Source of the DNA: Microbacterium galbinum
GTDB taxonomy: Bacteria > Actinomycetota > Actinomycetes > Actinomycetales > Microbacteriaceae
Assembly: GCF_023091225.1 (NCBI RefSeq)
Contig: NZ_JAHWXM010000001.1
Coordinates: 2,315,913 to 2,379,912, forward strand
Direction of reading: 5' to 3'
DNA length: 64,000 bases
Part shown: piece after piece, positions 7,725 through 16,200 of the stretch
Layout: each line of letters opens with the position of its first letter
Position numbering within the stretch: the stretch's first letter is position 1
Made by a program: the position numbers and the translations under genes
The notes under the pieces: model-generated
What the model saw: the letters and a program-made list of their open reading frames with translations, nothing else
The model's database searches: none
What the model was told of the DNA's origin: nothing

Positions 7725-9245
7725 GTGAACGTGGAACCTGGGATCCTGCTCTCCGCCGAGGAGGGCTACGCGACGGCGTTCCTGCCGCCCGAGGGCGTGC
7801 TCGTGGCCCTCGGGTTCACGATGGTGCTCGTCTTCATGGCGCTCATCATGACCCGCCGCCTCACCCCGATGGTCGCCCTCATCCTGGTGCCGACGGTGTT
7901 CGGGCTCTTCGCCGGCGCCGGTCTCGGCCTCGGCGAGATGATCATCGACGCGATCTCCGACATGGCCCCGACCGCCGCGCTGCTGATGTTCGCCATCATG
8001 TACTTCGGCATCATGATCGACGTCGGACTCTTCGACCCGCTCATCCGCTTCATCACCCGGCTGCTCGGCGACGACCCGGCCAAGATCGTGCTCGGCACGG
8101 CGATCCTGGCCGGCGCGGTCTCGCTCGACGGCGACGGCTCGACGACCTTCATCATCACCACCTCGGCGATGCTGCCCATCTACCTGAAGCTCGGCATGAA
8201 CCCGGTCGTGCTCACCTGCGTCGCCGGTCTCATGAACGGCACCATGAACATCGTCCCCTGGGGTGGCCCGACCGTGCGCGCCGCGACCGCACTCGGCCTG
8301 CAGCCCACCGACGTCTTCGTGCCGATGCTGCCCTCGCTGGCGGCCGGTCTCATCGTCGCCCTGCTCTTCGCCTGGTTCCTCGGGCTGGGAGAGCGCAAGC
8401 GCCTCGGCAGGATCGACCCCGATCGCATCGGCGGCTCGGCGGGCACCGGCTCGAAGGTGTTCCGCGGCGGCAACGCCACCCCCGGCGCCCGGGCCACACT
8501 GCGCACCGGCAACATCGTCACCCTCGCCGGTGGCCGCGGAGGCCTGCCGGCGGCGACCGCGCTGCTCGACCGCGAGGACACGGCGATGGCCGACACGATG
8601 CTCGACCCGAACCGCGCCACGCTGCGCCCGAAGCTCATCTGGGTCAACCTCGCCCTCACCGCGGCGGTCATGGTGCTGCTCGTCGCCGACATCTTCCCGC
8701 TCGCCTACGTCTTCATGGTCGGGGCGGCGGTCGCGCTGGTGATCAACTTCCCGAAGCTCAAGAGCCAGGCCGACGAGATCGTCGCCCACGCCCCGAGCAT
8801 CGTGGGCGTCGTCTCGATGGTGCTCGCCGCCGGCGTGCTCGTCGGCGTGCTGAACGGCACGGGCATGGTCGACGCGATGGCCGGCTGGATCACGACCGCC
8901 ATCCCCACCGCGCTCGGACCGTTCCTCGCGGTGATCACCGGCATCCTGTCGATCCCGCTGACGTTCTTCATGTCGAACGACGCCTTCTACTACGGCATCC
9001 TGCCGGTGCTGGCTCAGAGTGCCGAGCACTTCGGCATCGAACCCGTCGAGATGGCTCGGGCATCGATCACCGGGCAGCCCGTGCACCTGCAGAGCCCGCT
9101 GGTGCCGGCGATCCTGCTGCTGGTCTCGCTCGCGAGCGTCAACCTCGGCGACCACCACAAGAAGGTGCTGTGGCGGGCGTGCGCGGTGTCGCTGGTGATG
9201 CTCGCGGTCGGCGTGCTGGTGGGGGCGGTACCGCTCGCGGCGTGA
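7725..9245 (+). CDS. citM: CitMHS-family metal-citrate symporter
   Basis: Polytopic membrane protein of 506 residues that would import citrate in complex with a divalent metal ion. The start is GTG at 7725 with AAGGAG at 7714-7719; the ATG two bases upstream is followed at once by a stop. Family signatures include PMVALILVPTVFG, MFAIMYFGIMIDVGLFDP, SLDGDGSTTFIIT and, near the C-terminus, SFITGQPVHL-like SITGQPVHLQSPLVPA. It is divergent from the CitA/CitB-like system, with 169 bp between the starts, a standard arrangement for substrate-induced citrate uptake. The preferred metal (Mg or Ca type) cannot be told from sequence alone. Confidence 0.87.
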   Translation: MNVEPGILLSAEEGYATAFLPPEGVLVALGFTMVLVFMALIMTRRLTPMVALILVPTVFGLFAGAGLGLGEMIIDAISDMAPTAALLMFAIMYFGIMIDVGLFDPLIRFITRLLGDDPAKIVLGTAILAGAVSLDGDGSTTFIITTSAMLPIYLKLGMNPVVLTCVAGLMNGTMNIVPWGGPTVRAATALGLQPTDVFVPMLPSLAAGLIVALLFAWFLGLGERKRLGRIDPDRIGGSAGTGSKVFRGGNATPGARATLRTGNIVTLAGGRGGLPAATALLDREDTAMADTMLDPNRATLRPKLIWVNLALTAAVMVLLVADIFPLAYVFMVGAAVALVINFPKLKSQADEIVAHAPSIVGVVSMVLAAGVLVGVLNGTGMVDAMAGWITTAIPTALGPFLAVITGILSIPLTFFMSNDAFYYGILPVLAQSAEHFGIEPVEMARASITGQPVHLQSPLVPAILLLVSLASVNLGDHHKKVLWRACAVSLVMLAVGVLVGAVPLAA

Positions 9246-9358
9246 CGCCTCGCAGGCAGCGAACCACTCGATCGGCCGGAGTCAAGCCCACTGACTCCGG
9301 CCGTTCGAGAGACATAGTGTCGGAGGATCGATCGACATTTCGCGATGAGGAGTACCCG

Positions 9359-10741
9359 ATGACGCTGGAAGTCGTCTCGCCGACGGAGGCTCTGCTCGAC
9401 GGCCGGTACCTGCTCGAGGACCGCGTCGGACAGGGCGGCATGGCGACGGTCTACCGCGCCGAGGACACGCATCTCGGGCGGACGGTCGCGATCAAGATGA
9501 TCCATCCGGGAGACGAGGCGAAGGTCTCGGTCGAACGCGCGCACACCGAAAAGGCCCTGCTCGCCTCGCTCAACCACCCGTCGCTCGTGACCCTCTTCGA
9601 CGCCCAGCTCGACCCGGGGCGGCCGCAGTACCTGGTGATGGAGTTCATCGACGGGCCGACGCTCGCCCAGCGCATGGCGCAGGGGCCGATCCCCTCGCGT
9701 GAACTCGCCGCGCTCACCCGTGATCTGGCGCAGGGCCTCGCCGCCGCGCACGCGGCCGGCATCGTGCATCGCGACGTCAAGCCGTCGAACGTTCTGCTGC
9801 AGAGGCGTGGGACGCGCAGCGGGGGAGCATGGACGGCCAAGCTCGCCGACTTCGGGATCGCCTGCCTCGTCGACGGATCGCGCCTCACCACGCCCGGCAT
9901 CGTGCTCGGCACTCTCACCTACATGGCTCCCGAGCAGTTGCGCGACCACGACCCGGGCACACCCGCCGACATCTTCGCGCTGGGCCTCGTCGTGCTCGAA
10001 GCGCTGACCGGCGAACCCGGATACACGCCGATCGGCTCGGGCCGCGCCGCCGCGATCGCACGGCTGGCCGGATCGCCGCCGGTTCCGGGCGATGTCGACC
10101 CGGTGTGGCGCGATCTGCTCGAGCGGATGACCGCGATGGAGCCCGATCGGCGACCGACCGCCGCGGAGGTGGCCAGGGCGGCGGGCGCGCTCCTGAGCGG
10201 GGGCGAGCCGGCGACGAGTCGTGCCGCCGCAGACCGGATTGCTCCGCCCGTGGTGGCCGAAGCGGCGACCGTCGAGGACGGCCGCGCAGGCGCGGATGCC
10301 GCGACGGGCCGTACGGCCGTTCTCCCCGCCGAGCGCCCCGCGCGCGTCGGCCGCGGCCGCACGCGCGTCATCGCCGGGGCAGCCGCGCTCGTGGTCGCCG
10401 GAGTCTCCGTCGCCGGCGCGATGGCCCTCGCCCCGGACTCGGGCGGCTCGGGAAGTGCGCTCTCGGAGGCCGTGGCCCGTGCGGTCGCTTCTGTCGAGGT
10501 CGCGCCCGAGGAGGCTGCACCCGAGGAGGTCGCGCCCGAGGCACCGGTGAGCGACGAGGTCGTCACCGAGCCCGTCGAGCCGTCCGAGTCCGTCGTCGAA
10601 ACTGACGACGACGGGGAGAACGGCAACTCCGGTCAGGGCGAGAAGGGCACCCCCGGTAACGGGGCCAAGGACAACCCGTCGGATCAGAACGGCAACAAGC
10701 CCGACCATGCGGGAAAGCCGGGCAAGGGTTCGGGAGACTGA
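9359..10741 (+). CDS. Membrane-anchored serine/threonine protein kinase
   Basis: 460 residues; ATG at 9359 is preceded by GAGGAG. The Hanks-type kinase domain is complete: glycine loop VGQGGM (23-28), ATP-binding Lys46, catalytic HRDVKPSN (137-144), DFG (164-166), APE (190-192). A membrane helix spans about 337-357. The extracytoplasmic tail is Glu/Pro-rich and then Gly/Asn/Lys-rich, with no PASTA repeats, so it is not a canonical PknB. It lies 113 bp after the citrate transporter; whether it has its own promoter is not clear. Its substrates cannot be predicted. Confidence 0.9.
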   Translation: MTLEVVSPTEALLDGRYLLEDRVGQGGMATVYRAEDTHLGRTVAIKMIHPGDEAKVSVERAHTEKALLASLNHPSLVTLFDAQLDPGRPQYLVMEFIDGPTLAQRMAQGPIPSRELAALTRDLAQGLAAAHAAGIVHRDVKPSNVLLQRRGTRSGGAWTAKLADFGIACLVDGSRLTTPGIVLGTLTYMAPEQLRDHDPGTPADIFALGLVVLEALTGEPGYTPIGSGRAAAIARLAGSPPVPGDVDPVWRDLLERMTAMEPDRRPTAAEVARAAGALLSGGEPATSRAAADRIAPPVVAEAATVEDGRAGADAATGRTAVLPAERPARVGRGRTRVIAGAAALVVAGVSVAGAMALAPDSGGSGSALSEAVARAVASVEVAPEEAAPEEVAPEAPVSDEVVTEPVEPSESVVETDDDGENGNSGQGEKGTPGNGAKDNPSDQNGNKPDHAGKPGKGSGD

Positions 10742-10743
10742 CC

Positions 10744-11337
10744 TCAGCGCGCGAGCAGCACCACGGCGCCCAGCACCAGCCAGGCGAACATCCCGAGGTA
10801 GATGGCGCGCTCGGCGAGGCCGAAGATCGGCCTCAGCGGCCGTACGACCGAGGCGAGGATCGTCACGGCGCTCGCCACGGTCATCACCGAGCCGAGAACG
10901 GCCGAGGCGTTCGCAGCGCCGTCGAACCCGGCGGCCGAGAACGCGATGCCCGTCATGAATCCACCGACGGATGCCGCGGCGAACGCCCCGAAGGCGAGCA
11001 GGTTGTGTCGGCGCCCCGTGGCGGTGCGGGGTGCGTCCGCGGCATCCATCGGCACCCAGCTGATCGGAGCGCGGGTGAGAGCGAGCGCCGCCAGCGCGAT
11101 CAGGCCAGGGAGAGTCGACGGGATGCCGGCGGCGAGGAGTGCTCCCGCGAGGGAGACGGCGGCCACCGCGGTCGCGACGGTCTGCGTGCGATACAGGGCG
11201 CGCCAGCGCGAGATGCCGTAGGCGCTGACGGGATCGCGCAGGGGAGACAGTCCACTCGGCACGACGTGCAGGGCAACCAGCGCGATGACCGCGACGGCGA
11301 CCCCGAGCAGGGCGAGCACCGCGAGTGCGGTGGTCAT
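10744..11337 (-). CDS. DUF998-family membrane protein
   Basis: 197 residues with about six membrane helices. The pattern of a first helix followed by LSPLRDPVSAYGISRWRALYR, and later SWVPMDAADAPRTATGRRHNLLA, is characteristic of DUF998 proteins, whose biochemical role is unknown. The start ATG overlaps the stop of the upstream membrane-protein gene (ATGA), so they share a transcript. The gene is convergent with the Ser/Thr kinase, with only two bases between the stop codons. Confidence 0.7.
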   Translation of the reverse strand: MTTALAVLALLGVAVAVIALVALHVVPSGLSPLRDPVSAYGISRWRALYRTQTVATAVAAVSLAGALLAAGIPSTLPGLIALAALALTRAPISWVPMDAADAPRTATGRRHNLLAFGAFAAASVGGFMTGIAFSAAGFDGAANASAVLGSVMTVASAVTILASVVRPLRPIFGLAERAIYLGMFAWLVLGAVVLLAR

Positions 11338-11759
11338 GCGGGCGTGGCCGCCTCGTAGCCGGATGCCGGAACGATCGGCGTGTGCTTCGGCCGCCACACC
11401 GACGAATCCCAGGCGAGGATGCCGTACCAGACCGGCGTGAGCAGGATCGCGAGGACGAAGAACACGCCGGGCTTGCCGAACGCCTCCTGGATCTTGAGGC
11501 CCGCCATGATCAGGAACACCAGGTAGAGCAGCGTGCCCACGACCGGGATCAGCCCGATCAGCACCCACCAACCCTTCTGCCCGCCGAGTTGCAGCACGCG
11601 CCAGGTGTTGAAGAGCGGCACCCATGCGGGCCAGGCCTTCAGCCCGGCCTTGCGGAAGATCCCCATGAGCGCGAATCCGTAGAAGACGTACACGGCCAAC
11701 CCGCTCACGAGCGACCACACGTACGCCACCGTCAGATCGACGGCCATTGCAGCATCCAT
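11334..11759 (-). CDS. DUF5684-like small membrane protein
   Basis: 141 residues, start ATG at 11759 behind a G-rich ribosome site. Four hydrophobic segments and the aromatic signature KAGLKAWPAWVPLFNTW resemble the DUF5684 type of small four-helix protein, often found fused to signal peptidase or as stand-alone membrane proteins. No function is established. It is the first gene of a two-gene unit with the DUF998 protein. A second Met four codons further in is also possible. Confidence 0.6.
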   Translation of the reverse strand: MDAAMAVDLTVAYVWSLVSGLAVYVFYGFALMGIFRKAGLKAWPAWVPLFNTWRVLQLGGQKGWWVLIGLIPVVGTLLYLVFLIMAGLKIQEAFGKPGVFFVLAILLTPVWYGILAWDSSVWRPKHTPIVPASGYEAATPA

Positions 11760-11992
11760 CCCTACCCCCCGGTTACCGATATATCGCCTGTGTCGAGCAA
11801 CAGTATGGCGCAGAACCGCCCGCGGGTCAGCCCTTTCCCGGAAACCCCGTGAGATTCTCTCGCCCACCTCGTCTTCCCAGGTGAGGAACCCCATCGCCTC
11901 GCTCGGCTCGTCCCGGAGCCGACCCTGTCGTCCGGCAGGGCCGGGTGAGGGCGGCTTCCCTCCGCCCTCATCCGTCCGGGAGAATCATCGCC

Positions 11993-12652
11993 ATGGATCG
12001 TCCGTCGCTTCCCGAGCTCGCCCCAGCCGAGCACCGCGCGCTCAAGGCGCGGCTGACGCCGCTGTTCGTCGAGGCCCTCGCCCCCGAAGACCTGACCGGG
12101 ATGCCGAAGAAGGCGAAGTTCGTGATGACGGGACTCCGTGGCAAGGCGTTCTCGCTCTCGTCGGAGCGATCGATCGCGATGGCGACGGGGGCCGTGCTCG
12201 GCCTCGGGGTCTACGGGCAGACCACGCGCGCGGTGCGGGCAGCCGAGGTCATCACCCGCTTGCCGTTCGCGACGCACCGGGTGCCCGAGGAGATCCACCT
12301 CGTGAGCATCGTGCGCTCCGCCTTCTACTTCGCGGTGCGCGACGGGTCGCCCACGGCTTCCCTGCTCGAGGCCGACGTCGCCCGTTCCGTCGCCGTCCGC
12401 CCGCACGACAACGTGTTCAACGGTCGGCTGCTGCGCCCGTATCTCGACGAGCCCTTCCCGTACGGCGAACACCGCGACGCCTACCCGGCATGGCATCAGG
12501 CCGCGAACTATCTCGACTCGATCCGCGAGTTCATCCGCCTCTGGAGCTACGGCGGGTCGGAGCTCTGGCCGGTCGCGCGGCTCGAGGTCGAGATCGAGCG
12601 ATACATCGTCGCGATCCACCGCGAGCCCGGACTGGAGCCCGTTCGGGGGTGA
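11993..12652 (+). CDS. Conserved-looking hypothetical protein
   Basis: 219 residues from ATG 11993, with GGGAG about 11 bases upstream. It is soluble, with no signal peptide or membrane segment. Notable stretches are TGMPKKAKFVMTGLRGKAFSLSSERS and, in the C-terminal half, YLDEPFPYGEHRDAYPAWHQAANYLDS, which is rich in aromatic residues. I do not recognise the family and see no metal- or nucleotide-binding signature. Codon use matches its neighbours. It is convergent with the TetR gene 21 bp downstream. Confidence 0.65.
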   Translation: MDRPSLPELAPAEHRALKARLTPLFVEALAPEDLTGMPKKAKFVMTGLRGKAFSLSSERSIAMATGAVLGLGVYGQTTRAVRAAEVITRLPFATHRVPEEIHLVSIVRSAFYFAVRDGSPTASLLEADVARSVAVRPHDNVFNGRLLRPYLDEPFPYGEHRDAYPAWHQAANYLDSIREFIRLWSYGGSELWPVARLEVEIERYIVAIHREPGLEPVRG

Positions 12653-12673
12653 CCGGCGACCGCCGCCGTGCGG

Positions 12674-13264
12674 TCAGCTCCGCGTGAGCAGCGTGCGCGC
12701 CCAGCCGCGCGCGACGACGAAGGGCTCGGCGAACGTCGCCATGCCGACCGTGACGATCGCCCCTTCGTAGAGGAGCATCATCGCCTGCGCCACGGCGCGG
12801 TGATCGCGGATGCCGGCTTCGGCGCAGAGCTCGTCGAACAGGTCGAACAGCCACACCTTCTGGCGAGAGACCTCGGGGAAGACGGGGTGGTCGTCGTTGC
12901 CCTCGCCGATCTCGGCGCGGGCGTTGATGGCGCTGCAGCCCTTGGGGCTGTTGTCGTCGGACCAGGTGATCGCGGCGTCGAAGATGGCGAGCACGCGGTC
13001 GATGCCCGGCTCGGGAACCCGGGAGAGGTGCGCGGCGACGTGCTCGCGCCAGCGCGCGTCGCGGTGCTGCAGGTAGGCGACGACGAGCGCCTCCTTCGAG
13101 CCGAACCGGTCGTAGAGGGTCTTCTTGGTGACGCCGGCGACCTCGGCGATCGTGTCGACCCCGACCGCATGGATGCCGCGCTCGTAGAAGAGCTGCGAGG
13201 CGGCGTCGAGCACACGGCGTGCTCCGGGGGTGAGAGGCGCGAGCTCGGGAACGGACGAGGTCAT
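12674..13264 (-). CDS. TetR/AcrR-family repressor
   Basis: 196 residues. The N-terminal HTH runs from RRVLDAASQLFYERGIHAVGVDTIAEVAGVTKKTLYDRF-like residues (written here as one helical block, about 15-60), with the recognition helix GVTKKTLYDRFGSKEAL. The ligand-binding domain resembles that of regulators of small multidrug or efflux genes (CSAINA, LFDELCAEAG). It is divergent from an EamA transporter gene, and the symmetrical operator between them suggests it represses both itself and the transporter. Confidence 0.85.
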   Translation of the reverse strand: MTSSVPELAPLTPGARRVLDAASQLFYERGIHAVGVDTIAEVAGVTKKTLYDRFGSKEALVVAYLQHRDARWREHVAAHLSRVPEPGIDRVLAIFDAAITWSDDNSPKGCSAINARAEIGEGNDDHPVFPEVSRQKVWLFDLFDELCAEAGIRDHRAVAQAMMLLYEGAIVTVGMATFAEPFVVARGWARTLLTRS

Positions 13265-13270
13265 GCAAAA

Positions 13271-13290
13271 ACTATACCAACCTGTATAGT
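13271..13290. promoter_or_regulatory. Shared operator and back-to-back -10 boxes of the TetR/EamA pair
   Basis: Perfect 7-bp arms, ACTATAC at 13271-13277 and GTATAGT at 13284-13290, flank a 6-bp centre. Each arm contains TATAGT, a good -10 hexamer, one per strand. The start codons lie only 7 bases (13298, plus strand) and 6 bases (13264, minus strand) beyond the hexamers, with no ribosome site, so both mRNAs are probably leaderless. A bound repressor would cover both -10 boxes. Confidence 0.75.
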
Positions 13291-13297
13291 CGGACGC

Positions 13298-14221
13298 ATG
13301 AGTAAACAGATCGGTGTACTTCGCGGGCTTCTCACGGCCGCAGCGGCAGCCGCTTTCATCGTCACGTGGAGTTCGGGCTTCATCATCCCGGCCTTCGCCA
13401 CGGTCGACGTCGCACCGCTCACGTTGCTCGTCTGGCGGTTCGTGCCCCTGGCGATCGTGCTCCTGCTCATCGTCCGCGTCTCGGGGGCCGCGAAGGGCGT
13501 CACCCGTCGTGACGTGCGCACGCAGGCGCTGATCGGGCTCTTCGCGCAGTTCGGATACTGCGCCGCCGTCTACGGAGCCGTCGCGACCGGCATCGCCACG
13601 GGCACGGTCGCGCTCATCGATGCGGTGCAGCCCCTCATCGTCGCCGTGCTCGTCGGACCGATCCTCGGACTGCGCGTGCGGGGATCGCAGTGGGCGGGCC
13701 TCGCCCTCGGCGCCGTCGGTGTGCTGCTCGTCGTGCGCTCGCAGTTCGGGTCGTCGGCCGCACCCCCGATCGCCTACCTCCTGCCGGCCACCGCGATGGT
13801 GTGCCTCATCGTCGGCACGTTCCTGCAGCGGCGATCCGCGGTGCAGACGGGGGTGCTCGTGACGCTCGCCATCCACGTCACCGTGACCGCCGTCCTGCTG
13901 CTCGTGGTGTCGGCGGCCACCGGGTCGCTCGTGCCCCCGGCATCCGCATCGTTCTGGCTCGCCGTCGTGCTCACCGCCCTGTTCCCGACGCTCGCCGCCT
14001 ACGGCCTCTACTGGTGGCTGCTGCGACGGGTGGGGATCACCGCCCTGCAGGCGCTGCTGTTCCTCATCGCGCCGGCGACGGCCATCGCCGGCGGCATCCT
14101 GCTCGGCGAGCCCCTCACGATCGTGACGTTCGTCGGCTTCGCGCTCTGCGGTCTCGGTGTCGCGGCCGTGCTCCGGGGCGAGGCGAAGACGCGGCGCGAG
14201 CAGTCGGCGCTCGCCGCCTGA
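13298..14221 (+). CDS. EamA/DMT-superfamily transporter
   Basis: 307 residues with ten hydrophobic helices in two EamA repeats; the first begins AFIVTWSSGFIIPAFA and contains LTLLVWRFVPLAIVLLL, the usual drug/metabolite-transporter signature, and the second contains YWWLLRRVGITALQALLFLIAPATAIAGGILLGEPL. It is a likely exporter of a small metabolite or drug. Transcription probably starts at or very near the ATG, under the TetR operator at 13271-13290. The substrate is unknown. Confidence 0.85.
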   Translation: MSKQIGVLRGLLTAAAAAAFIVTWSSGFIIPAFATVDVAPLTLLVWRFVPLAIVLLLIVRVSGAAKGVTRRDVRTQALIGLFAQFGYCAAVYGAVATGIATGTVALIDAVQPLIVAVLVGPILGLRVRGSQWAGLALGAVGVLLVVRSQFGSSAAPPIAYLLPATAMVCLIVGTFLQRRSAVQTGVLVTLAIHVTVTAVLLLVVSAATGSLVPPASASFWLAVVLTALFPTLAAYGLYWWLLRRVGITALQALLFLIAPATAIAGGILLGEPLTIVTFVGFALCGLGVAAVLRGEAKTRREQSALAA

Positions 14222-14230
14222 GGAGCGGCG

Positions 14231-14743
14231 TCACCTCCGCTCGACCGGCACCAGCTCGACGTCGCGCAGCTCGTCCCCGTCGACGACCGCGGTCATGAGC
14301 GTGCAGACGGGCTGGCGCCGACGGTCGGTCGGCGACCCGGGATTGAGCAGGCGGATGCCGCGGGGCGTGCGCGAGTCCCACGGGATGTGGCTGTGCCCGA
14401 ACACCAGAACGTCGAGTGCGGCGTCCGGGTATGCGAGGTCCATGCGCCGCTCACGGCCCGTGGCCGCACCGGTCTCGTGCACCACGCCCACGGTGAGACC
14501 TTCGATCGCCTCGACGGCGAACTCCGGCATCCGCTCTCGCAGGTCGGCACCGTCGTTGTTGCCCCACACCCCGATCAACCGGGCGGCGCGGGCGTCGAGC
14601 GTCTCGAACGTCGCGAGGTCGACCCAGTCGCCGGCGTGGATGACGACATCGGCGCGGTCGACCTCACGCCACACGGCGTCGGGCAGGCGCTTCGCCCGCG
14701 CGGGCACGTGCGTGTCGGCGAGCAGCAGCAGTCGCGTGGCCAC
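14231..14743 (-). CDS. YfcE-type metallophosphoesterase
   Basis: 170 residues, the usual size for small YfcE/MJ0936 phosphodiesterases. The five metal-binding motifs are visible: DTH near residues 10-12, GDW near 38-40, GNND near 61-64, H in VVHET, and GHSHIPW. These bind two metal ions. The cellular substrate of the family is mostly unknown (phosphodiester compounds in vitro). It is followed by a small acidic protein gene on the same strand upstream and converges on the EamA gene. Confidence 0.85.
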   Translation of the reverse strand: MATRLLLLADTHVPARAKRLPDAVWREVDRADVVIHAGDWVDLATFETLDARAARLIGVWGNNDGADLRERMPEFAVEAIEGLTVGVVHETGAATGRERRMDLAYPDAALDVLVFGHSHIPWDSRTPRGIRLLNPGSPTDRRRQPVCTLMTAVVDGDELRDVELVPVERR

Positions 14744-14749
14744 CGGCGG

Positions 14750-15079
14750 TCAGAGGTCGTTGGGCGAGAGGTCGCCCTCGCCGTCCTCGCCGATCTCGGC
14801 GATCACCGGGTCGCCCTCCTGCGTCTCGGGCTGAAGGCCGCTCGACGGCAGGTCCGTCGCGGGGATCTCGTCGTCGTCCGACGGCAGCTCGTCGGGATCG
14901 GCTCCGGTGGCCACGACCTCGTCGATGTCGGCACCGGCGTCGAGAGCATCCGTGCGCTCCCACTCGGCCTGGGCCGGGTCGTCGGACGGGTCGGCGAACG
15001 AGGTCGCCTCGTCGTCGCGCAGCGGCTGGACGTTCTCGGGGGTCTCGTCGATACGGCTGTCGCTGGAGTCGGTGTTCAT
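14750..15079 (-). CDS. Small acidic protein of unknown function
   Basis: 109 residues, more than a quarter of them Asp or Glu, with few basic residues; it looks intrinsically disordered. It has no signal peptide. GGAGG lies just upstream of the ATG at 15079. It is 6 bp from the phosphoesterase start and probably cotranscribed with it. No family was recognised. Confidence 0.6.
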   Translation of the reverse strand: MNTDSSDSRIDETPENVQPLRDDEATSFADPSDDPAQAEWERTDALDAGADIDEVVATGADPDELPSDDDEIPATDLPSSGLQPETQEGDPVIAEIGEDGEGDLSPNDL

Positions 15080-15178
15080 GGAGTCCTCCTGAGGGGGCGG
15101 TGGTCTGGGTGCTTCCAGCGTGCCGGGGCGGATGCCGCGGCACGACGGGCTTGACGGGCGCGAGCCGTGCGGGGTACC

Positions 15179-15263
15179 GGCCCTTCGTCTCGCTGCGCTC
15201 GCTCAGGAACCGGTGTTCGAGCGCGGTTCCCGAGCGAGGAGCGCAGCGACGAGACGAAGGGCC
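15179..15263. repeat. Interspersed 85-bp palindrome, copy 1
   Basis: The arms start GGCCCTTCGTCTCGC at 15179 and end in the complementary GACGAGACGAAGGGCC at 15263, with two small bulges. Related copies are at 24418-24499 (complete) and 41579-41640 (half). It lies between the acidic-protein gene and the SDR gene, where it could act as a transcription terminator for neither strand exclusively. Confidence 0.8.
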
Positions 15264-15270
15264 GCGGCGA

Positions 15271-16167
15271 TCAGGGAGTCGGCATGCCACCGTTCACGTT
15301 GAGCGTCTCACCGGCGACATAGCTCGATTCGGCCGATGCGAGGAAGACGTAGGCCGGGGCGAGCTCGGCCGGCTGGCCCATGCGGCCCAGCGGGGTGTCT
15401 TCACCGAACTGGTCGATCTTCTCCTGCGGCTGTCCGTCGCTCGGCTGCAGCGGGGTCCAGATCGGTCCCGGGGCGACGGCGTTCACGCGGATGCCCTTCG
15501 GCGCGAGCTGCTGGGCGAGGCCCTTCGTGAAGGCGTTGATCGTCGCCTTGGTCGACGCGTAGTCGACCAGGATGTCGGACGGCGAGTACGCCTGGATCGA
15601 CGTGGTGTTGATGATCGCGGAGCCCGCCGGGAGGTGGGGGAGCGCGGCCTTCGTGATCCAGAACATCGCGTACACGTTCGTCTTGAACGTGTCGTCGAAC
15701 TGCTCGTCGGTGATGTCGGTCAGCGACTCCTGGTAGATCTGCTTGCCACCGTTGTTCACGAGGATGTCGAGACCGCCGAGGGCTCCGACCGTCTCGGCGA
15801 CGAGCGTGCGGCAGTACTCGGGATCGCGCAGGTCGCCGGGGAAGGTCGCAACCTTGACGCCCGCTTCGCGCACGATGCCGGCGATCCGGTCCGCGTCCTC
15901 CTGCTCCTCGGGGAGGTAGGAGAGCGCGACGTCGGCGCCTTCGCGGGCGAAGGCGATCGCGGTGGCGGCGCCGATGCCGGAGTCGCCACCGGTGATGAGG
16001 GCCTTGCGGCCGGTCAGGCGGCCGGAGCCGCGGTAGCTCTCCTCGCCGAGGTCGGCCTTCGGGGCGAGGTCCGCGTCGAGGCCCGGCTCGGGCATGTGCT
16101 GCTTCTGCGGCTCGATGTCGGCGTACAGCTCGGCGGGGTTGGTGAAGGTGTACTGGTCACGGGACAT
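15271..16167 (-). CDS. NAD(P)-dependent short-chain dehydrogenase (general-stress type)
   Basis: 298 residues; AAGGGGAA precedes the ATG. Rossmann motif TGGDSGIG at 59-66, NNGG at 138-141 (a variant of the usual NNAG), catalytic Ser190, Tyr203 and Lys207 in YASTK. The N-terminal extension of about 45 residues with the MPEPGLDADL-type segment is typical of the YhdF/YhxC/GsiB-associated stress SDRs of Gram-positives. The substrate is not known. The start is 33 bp from the GH15 gene stop on the same strand, so both are probably in one operon. Confidence 0.88.
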   Translation of the reverse strand: MSRDQYTFTNPAELYADIEPQKQHMPEPGLDADLAPKADLGEESYRGSGRLTGRKALITGGDSGIGAATAIAFAREGADVALSYLPEEQEDADRIAGIVREAGVKVATFPGDLRDPEYCRTLVAETVGALGGLDILVNNGGKQIYQESLTDITDEQFDDTFKTNVYAMFWITKAALPHLPAGSAIINTTSIQAYSPSDILVDYASTKATINAFTKGLAQQLAPKGIRVNAVAPGPIWTPLQPSDGQPQEKIDQFGEDTPLGRMGQPAELAPAYVFLASAESSYVAGETLNVNGGMPTP

Positions 16168-16200
16168 GGTGTTCCCCTTCCTTGTTTTCGTGTCGGTCTT

